This document shows positions 6,197 through 12,746 of a stretch of DNA of 12,746 nt, piece by piece. The notes beneath the pieces were generated by a model. The model saw only the letters and a list, made by a program, of their open reading frames with translations. It did no database searches and was not told the origin of the DNA. Location: positions 4,703,494-4,716,239 of the forward strand of contig NZ_JAUDRJ010000003.1 of NCBI RefSeq assembly GCF_030382115.1, given 5' to 3'. This DNA comes from Nostoc sp. GT001. GTDB lineage: Bacteria; Cyanobacteriota; Cyanobacteriia; Cyanobacteriales; Nostocaceae. Position 1 is the stretch's first letter. The number at the start of each line of letters is the position of its first letter. Position numbers and translations under genes: made by a program.

Positions 6197-8107
6197 ATGC
6201 CGACATTTTTCAACTATCCTTTCCACTCCAACGGTTTTATTCCCCACGGACATTGTTATCTTTGGCAAACTGGATTAGTTTGGCTTCACATTATTTCTGA
6301 TGCCACGATCGCTCTAGCCTATTATTCTATTCCCTTCCTGCTGATTTACTTTATTTCTAAGCGTAAAGACGTTCCCTTTAATGGAGTCTTTTTGTTATTT
6401 GGTGCTTTTATCATTGCCTGCGGTACTGGACACTTGATGGATATTTGGACGCTTTGGCATCCAAATTATTGGGTTGCAGGTAGTTTAAAAGCTCTAACTG
6501 CCATTATTTCGATATATACGGCATTTGCGTTATTTTATCTCATGCCTCAAGCTCTAATACTACCTAGTCCAACCCAGTTAGAAGTTATCAATCGAGCGCT
6601 TTCAACTGAAATTGTCGAGCGCTTGCGCATCGAAAAAGAATTACGCCTTGCAGAAGAAGTTGCTCAAAACTCCAGCCAAGCCAAGAGTGAATTTCTCGCC
6701 AATATGAGTCATGAACTACGCACACCTCTTAACGGTATTCTAGGCTATACACAAATTCTTCAACGCACAGAATCTTTGAGTGAGAAAGGACGCAAAGGAG
6801 TCAGCATCATTTATCAATGTGGTTCTCATCTTTTAACCCTAATTAATGATGTTCTGGATCTGTCTAAAATAGAAGCCAGGAAACTAGAATTGTATCCTGT
6901 TGATTTCTATTTACCTGCCTTTATAGATAGCGTGACTGAAATTTCCCGCATCCGAGCAGAACAAAAGGTCATTGAATTTTACGTCCAACTCGATCCTGAT
7001 TTACCAATCGGCATTCATACTGATGAAAAACGCTTGCGGCAAGTACTGATTAACTTGCTTAGTAATGCAATTAAATTTACTAATGAAGGTAGTGTTACCT
7101 TCAAAGTTAAGGTCATTAATCAACAATTAAATACTAATGGACAAACTAACTACAAAATTCGTTTTGAGGTAATAGATACTGGTGCAGGGATAATCCCTGA
7201 ACAAGCGCAGAAAATTTTCCAACCCTTTGAACAAGTAGGAAATCAAAAACGACAATCTGAAGGTACAGGCTTGGGATTAGCAATCAGCCAAAACATTGTT
7301 TTGTTGATGGGTGGTCAAATTCAAGTACAAAGTGAATTTGGTAAAGGAAGTACTTTCTGGTTTGAGGCAGAATTCCCAGAATCTAAAGACTGGGCAAAGG
7401 TTTCTAGAGTGGTTGAGAAAGGAACTATTATTGGTTATCAAGGACAAAGCCGCACCATTTTGATTGCGGATGACAAATGGGAAAATCGATCGGTAATTGT
7501 AAATTTACTAGAGCCAGTTGGGTTTACTGTTGTAGAAGCTAGTCAGGGTCAAGAAGGATGGGAAAAGACTCTAACCCACAAACCAGACTTGATTATCACT
7601 GACTTAGTGATGCCTATATTGAATGGATTTGAGTTGATCGAACGTTTACGTCAGTCTGAGCAATTTAAAGAGATTGCTGTCATCGCTTCCTCAGCCAGTG
7701 TATTTGCAGCCGATCAATACAAGAGTATTGATGTAGGTGCAAATGCATTTCTACCAAAGCCTGTAGAAGCTGAAATGCTGCTGGAAATGCTACGACAGTT
7801 TTTGCAACTGGAATGGGTTTTTGACGTGAAGGTAGATGAAATCAAAAAAACCAATACAGATGCTTTGGAACAACCAAATGAGATGATTTATCCTGCGCAA
7901 GAGGTTTTACAAGATTTACTCGAACTAACGCAAGACGGTGATATTCAAAAAGTTTTGGTATTGGCCGAGGAACTTTCTAAATCTGATGAGCATTTAAGCA
8001 TTTTTGTCCAGCAAATCATCCAGCTTGCTAGTAATTTTCAACTCAAACGTTTGGAAACTTTTATTGTAAGTATTCAAGAGTCAGAACTCAGGAGTCAGAA
8101 TAAATGA
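6197..8107 (+). CDS. Ethylene-receptor-like hybrid histidine kinase (ethylene-binding domain, HisKA, HATPase, REC)
   Basis: 636 residues from the ATG at 6197; the frame can be extended 18 codons to a TTG at 6143, but the ATG is preferred. Numbering is from this ATG. Three membrane helices (about 24-52, 63-85, 94-117) form an ethylene-binding domain like that of plant ETR1 and Synechocystis Slr1212. It keeps the ISD Asp35, the AYYSIP Tyr pair, and Cys75 and His79 (ACGTGHL), which correspond to the Cu(I) ligands Cys65 and His69 of ETR1. Then come a short coiled coil, HisKA with His172 (SHELRTP), HATPase with N-box Asn290 and G boxes, and a receiver domain (about 419-533) with phospho-acceptor Asp469 and Lys521. 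A helical C-terminal region without an Hpt histidine motif follows. Unlike Slr1212 there is no PAS or GAF domain between the sensor and the kinase. The last residues are encoded by a repeat. The kinase probably senses ethylene or a similar ligand at a membrane. Confidence 0.92.
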   Translation: MPTFFNYPFHSNGFIPHGHCYLWQTGLVWLHIISDATIALAYYSIPFLLIYFISKRKDVPFNGVFLLFGAFIIACGTGHLMDIWTLWHPNYWVAGSLKALTAIISIYTAFALFYLMPQALILPSPTQLEVINRALSTEIVERLRIEKELRLAEEVAQNSSQAKSEFLANMSHELRTPLNGILGYTQILQRTESLSEKGRKGVSIIYQCGSHLLTLINDVLDLSKIEARKLELYPVDFYLPAFIDSVTEISRIRAEQKVIEFYVQLDPDLPIGIHTDEKRLRQVLINLLSNAIKFTNEGSVTFKVKVINQQLNTNGQTNYKIRFEVIDTGAGIIPEQAQKIFQPFEQVGNQKRQSEGTGLGLAISQNIVLLMGGQIQVQSEFGKGSTFWFEAEFPESKDWAKVSRVVEKGTIIGYQGQSRTILIADDKWENRSVIVNLLEPVGFTVVEASQGQEGWEKTLTHKPDLIITDLVMPILNGFELIERLRQSEQFKEIAVIASSASVFAADQYKSIDVGANAFLPKPVEAEMLLEMLRQFLQLEWVFDVKVDEIKKTNTDALEQPNEMIYPAQEVLQDLLELTQDGDIQKVLVLAEELSKSDEHLSIFVQQIIQLASNFQLKRLETFIVSIQESELRSQNK

Positions 8108-8115
8108 GACGAACT

Positions 8116-8256
8116 TTGACATCCTCACCGACCTAAAGGCGCGGTGATTCTGGAGTAATAAGTAATAAGTAATAAGTAAATACCCATTTTTCATCCACTC
8201 ATTACTCATTACTTTAAATCCGTCGTAAAACGACGGGGCTTTTACCCATTTTTTTG
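8116..8256 (-). mobile_element. IS200/IS605-type non-autonomous remnant (PATE-like)
   Basis: On the minus strand, GCCCCGTCGTTTTACGACGG forms a 7-bp stem (8220-8226 with 8230-8236), typical of IS605-family left ends in cyanobacteria. At the other end, TCACCG and CGGTGA (8142-8147 with 8125-8130) form the subterminal right-end hairpin, followed by GAGGATGTCAA. TTAC precedes the left end (8257-8260) and TCAA closes the right end (8116-8119), the same tetranucleotides as the IS608 cleavage sites. No tnpA or tnpB remains; the interior is filled by heptanucleotide repeats. The boundaries are inferred from those tetranucleotides. Confidence 0.6.
8154..8178. repeat. Heptanucleotide tandem repeat (AGTAATA, about 3.6 copies)
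   Basis: AGTAATA is repeated at 8154, 8161 and 8168 with a partial fourth copy. A related ACTCATT heptamer is repeated at 8197-8213. These are short tandemly repeated repetitive (STRR) sequences typical of heterocystous cyanobacteria. Confidence 0.8.
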
Positions 8257-8264
8257 GTAAAAGC
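8238..8264. other. Hairpin GCTTTTACC / GGTAAAAGC with T-rich loop
   Basis: A perfect 9-bp inverted repeat (8238-8246 with 8256-8264) enclosing a loop with a run of Ts. It straddles the proposed left boundary of the IS200/IS605-type remnant. It might also weaken transcription from the upstream hybrid kinase into the next gene. Confidence 0.4.
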
Positions 8265-8305
8265 ATTTCAAGACTAGTTACTAACTAGCTATGCTGATTC
8301 CATTT

Positions 8306-8333
8306 TGAATTCTGAATTCTGGTTACTGAATTC
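8306..8333. repeat. TGAATTC heptamer repeats
   Basis: TGAATTC occurs twice in tandem (8306-8319) and again at 8327-8333, just before the REC-kinase gene. It is another STRR-type repeat. Confidence 0.7.
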
Positions 8334-8388
8334 TTTTATTCAACAATATATCAATTAATTTGAGTTAAAATTCAATTGTTAATTTATC

Positions 8389-9651
8389 ATGCTTAAGACC
8401 TCAGATACCGGATTTATTTTGATTGTAGATGATAATCCAACAAATTTATCTCTACTGTGTGAAGCACTCAATAGTGAGGGTTTTCGTTTTCGGGTTGCAG
8501 TCGATGGGGAAAGTGCGATCGCTCAAGTCGAACGCAATCAACCAGAGTTGATTTTGCTGGATGTACAAATGCCCGGTATTGACGGATTTGAAACTTGTCG
8601 CCGCCTCAAAGCTAATCCTGTTACCCAAAACATTCCGATTATTTTTACCACTGCCTTAGCAGATACGGAAAGCAAAACGAAGGGATTTTCCCTTGGCGCA
8701 GTAGACTATATTCCGAAACCATTTGCCCAAGAAGAAGTGATTGCGAGAGTACGCGTACATTTACAACTCAAACAATTGACTGAATCTTTAGAACAACAAG
8801 TTAGCGATCGCACCAGGGCTTTGCAAAAAGCCCAAGTCCAACTAGTACAGCAAGAGAAACTATCAACACTCGGAGAGCTAATCGCTGGTATTGGCCATGA
8901 AATCAATAATCCGATCAACTTTATTTCCAGCAATATTCCACCCTTGGAAGAACATATTACAGCAGTAACCGAGTTGCTTCGACTATATGAACAAGAGTAT
9001 CCCAACCCAACAGCCAAAATTACCAATACTATTGAGAACTTGGATCTAAACTTTGTTCTCGAAGATATGGGAAAAATTTTGAACTCACTCCACATAGGAA
9101 GCGAACGAATTCAAAACCTTTCTAATTCACTCCGCACCTTCTCTCGCTCGGATAGTGATGCCAAAATATCTGCTGATTTGCACCAAGGAATAGATAGTAC
9201 ACTAATGATTTTGCAACACCGCCTCAAGGCTAATGGCGATCGTCCCGGTATTGAAGTTATTAAAAGTTATGGAATATTACCAGAGGTAAATTGCTATCTA
9301 GGGCAGATGAATCAAGTATTTATGAACATTCTCGCAAATGCAATTGATGCTCTTGATGAAGCTATAATGGAAGGCAAAATGAGCAATCTAATTCCTCAGA
9401 TTAAAATTGCCACCGAAATAGATTCTGAACAATTGGTTATAATTCGGATTGCTGACAATGGGATTGGTATTCCTGAACGGCTTAAAAAACGCTTGTTTGA
9501 GCCGTTGTTTACGACAAAAACTGTTGGCAAAGGTACTGGACTTGGTTTGTCTATTGCATATCAAATAGTTGTAGAAAAACACAAAGGTGTATTAGAAGTG
9601 AATTCTCAACCTGGTATGGGAACCGAGTTTATTATCAAAATTCCCACTTGA
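8389..9651 (+). CDS. Response regulator-histidine kinase fusion (REC, HisKA, HATPase)
   Basis: 420 residues, cytoplasmic. Residues 8-125 are a receiver domain with the acidic pair Asp14-Asp15, phospho-acceptor Asp58 (LLDVQMPG), Thr87/88 and Lys110 (PKPF). A coiled coil (about 127-155) leads into the kinase core: His170 (GHEINNP), N-box Asn317, G1 DNGIGIP, F-box FEPLF and G2 GKGTGLG. The spacing from phospho-His to N-box Asn is 147 residues, exactly as in the four-GAF kinase at 2378-5527 and longer than in the neighbouring hybrid kinase, so these two cores are close paralogues. An N-terminal receiver suggests that the kinase is switched by phosphotransfer from another kinase, possibly the upstream hybrid kinase. 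Its partner is unknown. The ATG lacks a clear Shine-Dalgarno. The 281-base gap upstream holds the IS200/IS605-type remnant, so any former operon link is probably weakened. Confidence 0.92.
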   Translation: MLKTSDTGFILIVDDNPTNLSLLCEALNSEGFRFRVAVDGESAIAQVERNQPELILLDVQMPGIDGFETCRRLKANPVTQNIPIIFTTALADTESKTKGFSLGAVDYIPKPFAQEEVIARVRVHLQLKQLTESLEQQVSDRTRALQKAQVQLVQQEKLSTLGELIAGIGHEINNPINFISSNIPPLEEHITAVTELLRLYEQEYPNPTAKITNTIENLDLNFVLEDMGKILNSLHIGSERIQNLSNSLRTFSRSDSDAKISADLHQGIDSTLMILQHRLKANGDRPGIEVIKSYGILPEVNCYLGQMNQVFMNILANAIDALDEAIMEGKMSNLIPQIKIATEIDSEQLVIIRIADNGIGIPERLKKRLFEPLFTTKTVGKGTGLGLSIAYQIVVEKHKGVLEVNSQPGMGTEFIIKIPT

Positions 9652-9724
9652 GAGCGGTATTTCATTAATGACAAAGCTGCTCAAGCATTTATCATACTGG
9701 AGAGTAAGAAAAAATTTTCTTAAT

Positions 9725-9748
9725 ACTTCGGCAACGCTCAGTACAAGT
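9725..9748. repeat. Dispersed repeat fragment (CTTCGGCAACGCTCAGTACAAG)
   Basis: The segment ACTTCGGCAACG followed by CTCAGTACAAGT resembles the CTTCGGCTACGCTCAG-type short repeats spread through Nostocales intergenic DNA. Identification is from general knowledge and should be confirmed by copy number. Confidence 0.4.
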
Positions 9749-9773
9749 ACCCAATCCTTAACTTCTATATAGA

Positions 9774-10235
9774 GTGAACTCAATTTTAGATCCTCAATTA
9801 ATGACAGAACGCATAGAATCCCTCAAGGCTGGAATAGTTGGGGGATTATGTGTGTGTTTTAGCTTCGCGATCGCTAGTCTGTTGAATACTCTAGTACTAG
9901 CAAAGTATTTTCAGACACTTGTATGTCTGCACAGTGATGTTAACTGGCCTTTGTTGGTGAGTGGTGCGATCGCAACTTTTACTGGTTTTTTATTTGGTGT
10001 CACCTACCGCTATATCATCCGCTCCGATCGAAATCCTCAACTCAAAGCTGGTGGTGTATTAGCCTTTGGCTTGGTGCGCGGATTAACTCAGATAGAACTT
10101 GGATGGAATTCTCACAGCACAATTTGGCCTTTTTTGGTGTTGGCGGCAGAAAGTTTGTTATGGTTTGCGATCGCTGCGTTCGCTCTGGATATCGCTATCC
10201 AATTGCGTTGGGTTAAACCTTTTTCATCAATCTAA
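9774..10235 (+). CDS. Integral membrane protein of unknown function
   Basis: 153 residues from a GTG at 9774, or 144 from the ATG at 9801 (MTERIESLKAGI); neither start has a convincing ribosome-binding site, so the start is unsettled. Hydrophobic segments at about 20-45, 58-77, 92-106 and 117-142 suggest four helices, with short polar loops containing RYIIRSDRNPQ and ELGWNSHS. Gly and Ala are frequent in the helices, including GGVLAFGLVRG. I see no enzyme or transporter motif and do not recognise a named family; the overall look is of a conserved cyanobacterial membrane protein. It lies 122 bases after the REC-kinase on the same strand, so the two could be cotranscribed. An A/T-rich inverted repeat (9706-9721) lies in that gap. 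HIP1 sites occur within the gene, so it looks native rather than recently acquired. Confidence 0.75.
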   Translation: MNSILDPQLMTERIESLKAGIVGGLCVCFSFAIASLLNTLVLAKYFQTLVCLHSDVNWPLLVSGAIATFTGFLFGVTYRYIIRSDRNPQLKAGGVLAFGLVRGLTQIELGWNSHSTIWPFLVLAAESLLWFAIAAFALDIAIQLRWVKPFSSI

Positions 10236-10302
10236 ATTCCCTTTACCTAAGTTGTGAAGTTGTGATCTTACAGCTAGCTGTAGTTCAAATAAATCAAAAA
10301 GG

Positions 10303-10331
10303 CTGTAAGTATCAAAATTATGTAGTATAAT
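10303..10331 (+). promoter_or_regulatory. Possible promoter of the exonuclease gene
   Basis: A perfect TATAAT (10326-10331) stands 17 bases after CTGTAA (10303-10308), a weak -35 match. The predicted start would leave a leader of about 88 bases before the ATG at 10425. Nearby, TACAGCTAGCTGTA (10269-10282) is a perfect 14-base palindrome that could be an operator. Confidence 0.4.
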
Positions 10332-10424
10332 AAATACAATCAACTTACAGTTTGAATTGTGTAATTTATCAAAAAGACGTATAAATAATTACTAATATTA
10401 ATTAACCATACTCTATTACATAAT

Positions 10425-10988
10425 ATGAATACTAAAATATCCCACTATTATCTGATAGTCGATTTGGAAGCTACATGCTGTAACAGTAAAACGATTCCAC
10501 GTCACCAAATGGAAATCATTGAAATCGGTGCAGTGATGCTCAATCGAACAACGTGGGAAATTGATTCGGAGTTTCAGCAATTCATCCAACCTGTGAGACA
10601 TCCCCAACTGACAGGCTTTTGCACAGAATTGACTAGTATTCGGCAGCAAGATGTTGACGAAGCACCCAAATTTTTAGAAGCAATTTCTCGCTTCAAAGAC
10701 TGGATTAATTTATTTCCCAACTATATTTTTTGTTCTTGGGGTAATTACGACAAAAAGCAATTTATTCAAGATTGCGCGTTTCATAATTTTCCTTATCCTT
10801 TTACTTCAGAACACATAAATATCAAAGAGGAGTTTTCGGAATATCTTGGCGTGTCTAAAAAATTTGGTATGGCACAGGCTCTTAATGAGTTGGGGATAGA
10901 ATTAAAAGGTACACACCATCGCGGCATTGATGATGCCCGCAATATTGCAGCTATTTACAGACGGATCAAAAACAAAAAACTAAGCTGA
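10425..10988 (+). CDS. DEDDh-family 3'-5' exonuclease (ERI-1/KapD-like)
   Basis: 187 residues forming a single exonuclease domain. The DEDDh residues are visible in order: Asp13 and Glu15 (VDLEAT), Asp109 (WGNYDKKQF), and His165 with Asp170 (HRGIDDARN). The four acidic residues bind two metal ions and the His is the general base. The LVVDLEAT-type start, the SWGNYD motif and the HRGIDDA end are those of the stand-alone ERI-1/KapD-like branch rather than of DNA polymerase proofreading subunits or oligoribonuclease. Substrates of this branch are single-stranded RNA or structured RNA 3' ends in studied relatives; the substrate here is unknown. The gene looks monocistronic, with A/T-rich DNA on both sides. 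The ATG follows an A/T-rich leader with no strong ribosome-binding site. Confidence 0.88.
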   Translation: MNTKISHYYLIVDLEATCCNSKTIPRHQMEIIEIGAVMLNRTTWEIDSEFQQFIQPVRHPQLTGFCTELTSIRQQDVDEAPKFLEAISRFKDWINLFPNYIFCSWGNYDKKQFIQDCAFHNFPYPFTSEHINIKEEFSEYLGVSKKFGMAQALNELGIELKGTHHRGIDDARNIAAIYRRIKNKKLS

Positions 10989-11326
10989 ATAATAGAAAAG
11001 TTTTAGTAGCATAGCCTGGCTAAAATAGTGGATAGAATCTAGCTATTATGCTGTAATCAAGATGTTTGCATAAGCGAATTCAGACTTCTATAGCATAGTA
11101 GAATCAAGACTCCTATTAATAATTTATTATTCTTAGCCTAAAAATTTTCTTATTGACAACGTTTTAGTTATAAGCTTAAAACAATAAAATTTCAGCTATA
11201 TCTATATTTTGCTTGAATTAACTAACAACTAAGGTAATATATATAAGATTTTGCTAAACTGAACTGCGAACTAACAGTTTATAAGCGGGTTATAAGCCAA
11301 TAACATTGTTTTTGAGGCTACAATTT
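10989..11326 (+). promoter_or_regulatory. Leader and promoter region of sodA
   Basis: No gene is seen in this A/T-rich gap. TTGACA (11153-11158) is a perfect -35 hexamer, with TAAAAC (11177-11182) 18 bases on as a fair -10. This would give a leader of roughly 140 bases. A GAGG Shine-Dalgarno at 11314-11317, nine bases before the ATG at 11327, decides the sodA start over the upstream in-frame TTG at 11306. TTATAAGC occurs three times (near 11168, 11279 and 11290). Confidence 0.5.
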
Positions 11327-12136
11327 ATGATTAGATTTTGGCGAAAAACAATAGTTTTTTTCTTCACAACAATTGTGTTGACCATTCTGCTAATTTCTCA
11401 TGAACTAGTACCAATAGCTGAGGCACAAACTTCTACACCAATACCTGCTAGATTGTTTGCCACAGTAGCTTATCCTAATAGGTCATTAAGTGCTTCTCCT
11501 GCACAGCTACCACCATTGCCTTATGCTTATGGGGCACTAGGAAAAGCTATTGATGCTGAAACGATGAAATTGCATCATGGCGCACATCATGCTAGTTACG
11601 TCAAGAACTTAAATGATGCATTGAAGCAATATCCAGAGTTGCAAAAAAGAAGTGTTGAAGGTTTACTAGTGAATTTGAACAGCGTACCTGAAGATATTCG
11701 CACAAAGGTACGTAATAACGCTGGTGGTCATCTCAACCACACGATTTTTTGGCAACTGATGAGTCCCCAAGGTGGAGGACAACCATCAGGCGCGATCGCT
11801 CAAGAAATTAACAAAACTTTTGGCAGCTTTGATGCCTTTAAAAAACAGTTTAATGCAGCGGGTGCAGCTCGTTTCGGTAGTGGTTGGGTGTGGCTAGTAC
11901 GCAATCCTCAAAAGCAACTCCAGATTGTCACCACAGCAAATCAGGATAATCCAATTATGGAGGGTTCATATCCGATCATGGGTAACGATCTATGGGAACA
12001 CGCTTATTACCTGAAATATCGCAACCGTCGGGCTGAGTATTTGGATAATTGGTGGAATGTGGTGAATTGGCCGCAGATTAACAGGCGATACCTTTCCTTC
12101 TCTACGGGACGTTCCCCGAACCAGGCATTCCCATAA
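11327..12136 (+). CDS. sodA: Membrane-anchored manganese superoxide dismutase
   Basis: 269 residues. It disproportionates superoxide to hydrogen peroxide and oxygen. Residues 8-24 are a hydrophobic segment after basic MIRFWRK, followed by AEAQTS, so the protein carries a signal peptide or membrane anchor. A Pro/Ser/Ala-rich linker (about 35-62) precedes the SOD domain ([11 protein letters not shown] onward). The metal ligands are His83 (LHHGAHH), His138 ([10 protein letters not shown]), Asp221 and His225 (DLWEHAYYL). The Gln in TANQDNP (206) and the Gly-Gly before His135 are features of Mn rather than Fe enzymes. The architecture matches the known membrane-targeted MnSOD of Anabaena, which protects thylakoid or periplasmic faces. 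The ATG is chosen for its GAGG ribosome-binding site. The roughly 20-residue C-terminal extension ([16 protein letters not shown]) is beyond the usual SOD end. Confidence 0.95.
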   Translation: MIRFWRKTIVFFFTTIVLTILLISHELVPIAEAQTSTPIPARLFATVAYPNRSLSASPAQLPPLPYAYGALGKAIDAETMKLHHGAHHASYVKNLNDALKQYPELQKRSVEGLLVNLNSVPEDIRTKVRNNAGGHLNHTIFWQLMSPQGGGQPSGAIAQEINKTFGSFDAFKKQFNAAGAARFGSGWVWLVRNPQKQLQIVTTANQDNPIMEGSYPIMGNDLWEHAYYLKYRNRRAEYLDNWWNVVNWPQINRRYLSFSTGRSPNQAFP

Positions 12137-12171
12137 TAGAAACGTATTCGCCGTTCTCATTTGAATGAGTT

Positions 12172-12318
12172 ATATCATGTCCGCATAATTAGTTATGATT
12201 CCCAGAGTCATTGCACCCCACCCCCAGCCCCTCCCCGCTCTTCGGGAGGGGAGACAAAGCGCAGCTTTGGCGGGGTGGGGTTCTTGGGGTTTAGTAAGTA
12301 ATCAAGCGGACATGATAT
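12172..12318. mobile_element. 147-bp MITE-like element with ATATCATGTCCGC inverted ends
   Basis: ATATCATGTCCGC (12172-12184) is perfectly inverted at 12306-12318, and the match extends to about 20 bp with two mismatches. Inside are nested stems: ACCCCACCCC (12215-12224) with GGGGTGGGGT (12272-12281), CCCCTCCC (12228-12235) with GGGAGGGG (12244-12251), and AAAGC-GCA-GCTTT (12256-12268). There is no ORF. It lies 35 bases after sodA, and its strong stems could act as that gene's terminator. Confidence 0.6.
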
Positions 12319-12326
12319 TACACGGG

Positions 12327-12356
12327 TAGGTTAGCACAGCTGGCTGTGCTAACCTA
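12327..12356. repeat. Perfect 14-bp palindromic hairpin
   Basis: TAGGTTAGCACAGC (12327-12340) and GCTGTGCTAACCTA (12343-12356) are exact inverse complements separated by TG. GTTAGCACAGC-type palindromes are dispersed in cyanobacterial intergenic DNA. It may end transcription from either side, but no T-run follows on the plus strand. Confidence 0.55.
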
Positions 12357-12464
12357 AGTGGTTAATTATTTCTTTGTAAGCCTATGCTCGTAGACATTGA
12401 TTGTCGTAGACATCGCTGGAAACTAGCGCTCTAACTTTTCGCTAAATCCCCTTATGTAACATAA

Positions 12465-12746
12465 TTACGAATTAAGGATTTTTAAAGTTCGGTGTTTGTT
12501 ACGGACTATCCATAGTAGAACAATTAACAATACAAGCGCTTTGATCGTTGATGGCTCCATTACTTTCTTCGCTTCCGTGGGGGTTTGAGGAGTAACATTA
12601 CACGGAATCTCAATGATCTGTGTGTGATTGGAACCATTACCACTAGGGGTCAGATCGCATTCGCCTTTACTGGTAAGAGACAAAGGTGTATTTTCTGGAG
12701 AAACAGGTGTAGGTGGTTGAGTCTGAAGAAACAGGTGTGGGTGGTT
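12465..12746 (-). CDS. C-terminal part of a surface protein with a Pro-rich linker and PEP-CTERM-like tail
   Basis: The frame is open from the window edge (12746) to a TAA at 12465-12467, giving the last 93 residues; a start at an internal TTG (12683) is not needed. The first part is Pro/Thr/Ser-rich (QPPTPVSPENTP), then a Cys-containing segment (Cys30, Cys49). The end is tripartite: KKVMEPSTI (60-68), a hydrophobic stretch ALVLLIVLLWIV (70-81), then a basic tail RNKHR. This resembles PEP-CTERM exosortase-sorting signals, whose motif is usually V-P-E-P-S, with Met in place of the first Pro here. An ordinary C-terminal membrane anchor is the alternative. A 28-bp direct repeat (12699-12718 and 12727-12746) shifts frame between copies, so a frameshift just outside or at the edge is possible. 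Confidence 0.55.
   Translation of the reverse strand, partial: NHPHLFLQTQPPTPVSPENTPLSLTSKGECDLTPSGNGSNHTQIIEIPCNVTPQTPTEAKKVMEPSTIKALVLLIVLLWIVRNKHRTLKILNS

Noticed and set aside
8154..8213. Possible CRISPR-like array because of regularly repeated units
   Set aside because: The units are 7-bp tandem repeats with no spacers; they are STRR sequences.
8081..8266. 61-codon minus-strand frame over the IS200/IS605-type remnant
   Set aside because: It is made of repeat and end-hairpin sequence and has no transposase similarity.
8706..9095. 129-codon minus-strand frame inside the REC-kinase
   Set aside because: It is the antisense shadow of a clear receiver and kinase coding sequence.

Overview
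The window looks like chromosomal DNA of a filamentous, probably heterocyst-forming cyanobacterium (Nostocales type). The grounds are: a near-canonical petN gene of the cytochrome b6f complex; many HIP1 octamers (GCGATCGC); phytochrome/cyanobacteriochrome-type GAF domains; an ethylene-receptor-like kinase of the Slr1212 kind; a membrane-anchored Mn superoxide dismutase; and intergenic regions full of heptanucleotide repeats, palindromes and MITE-like elements. Species cannot be named from the sequence alone.

Layout. Bases 1-246 hold the 3' end of a hexapeptide-repeat (gamma-carbonic-anhydrase-like) gene. A 174-bp element with 13-bp inverted ends follows, then a secreted FN3-like protein (553-1176). 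Bases 1177-2377 have no intact gene that I trust: there is an inverted-repeat-bounded segment, a 149-bp MITE, and a decayed antitoxin-like gene on the minus strand with in-frame stop codons. Bases 2378-5527 (minus) encode a 1049-residue histidine kinase with four tandem GAF domains. Upstream of it on the same strand lie a hairpin, a 53-codon GTG-start membrane protein and petN (5680-5938), both short genes that are easily overlooked. On the plus strand follow an ethylene-receptor-like hybrid kinase (6197-8107), a small IS200/IS605-type remnant (8116-8256), a REC-histidine kinase (8389-9651) and an integral membrane protein (9774-10235). The right part has a DEDDh exonuclease (10425-10988), sodA (11327-12136), another MITE with strong hairpins, and the C-terminal part of a protein with a PEP-CTERM-like tail (12465-12746, minus).

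How the genes may work together. Three sensor kinases sit within about 7.3 kb. The four-GAF kinase and the REC-kinase share the same catalytic core type (AHEINNP/GHEINNP H-box, exactly 147 residues from the phospho-histidine to the N-box Asn). The hybrid kinase between them is of the ordinary HELRTP type and carries an ethylene-binding domain with the Cu(I)-ligand Cys and His. A plausible reading, which is inference, is a phosphorelay module combining small-molecule (ethylene) and light or bilin sensing. No DNA-binding output regulator is seen in the window, so the final target is unknown. petN, sodA and the exonuclease look like independent housekeeping genes.
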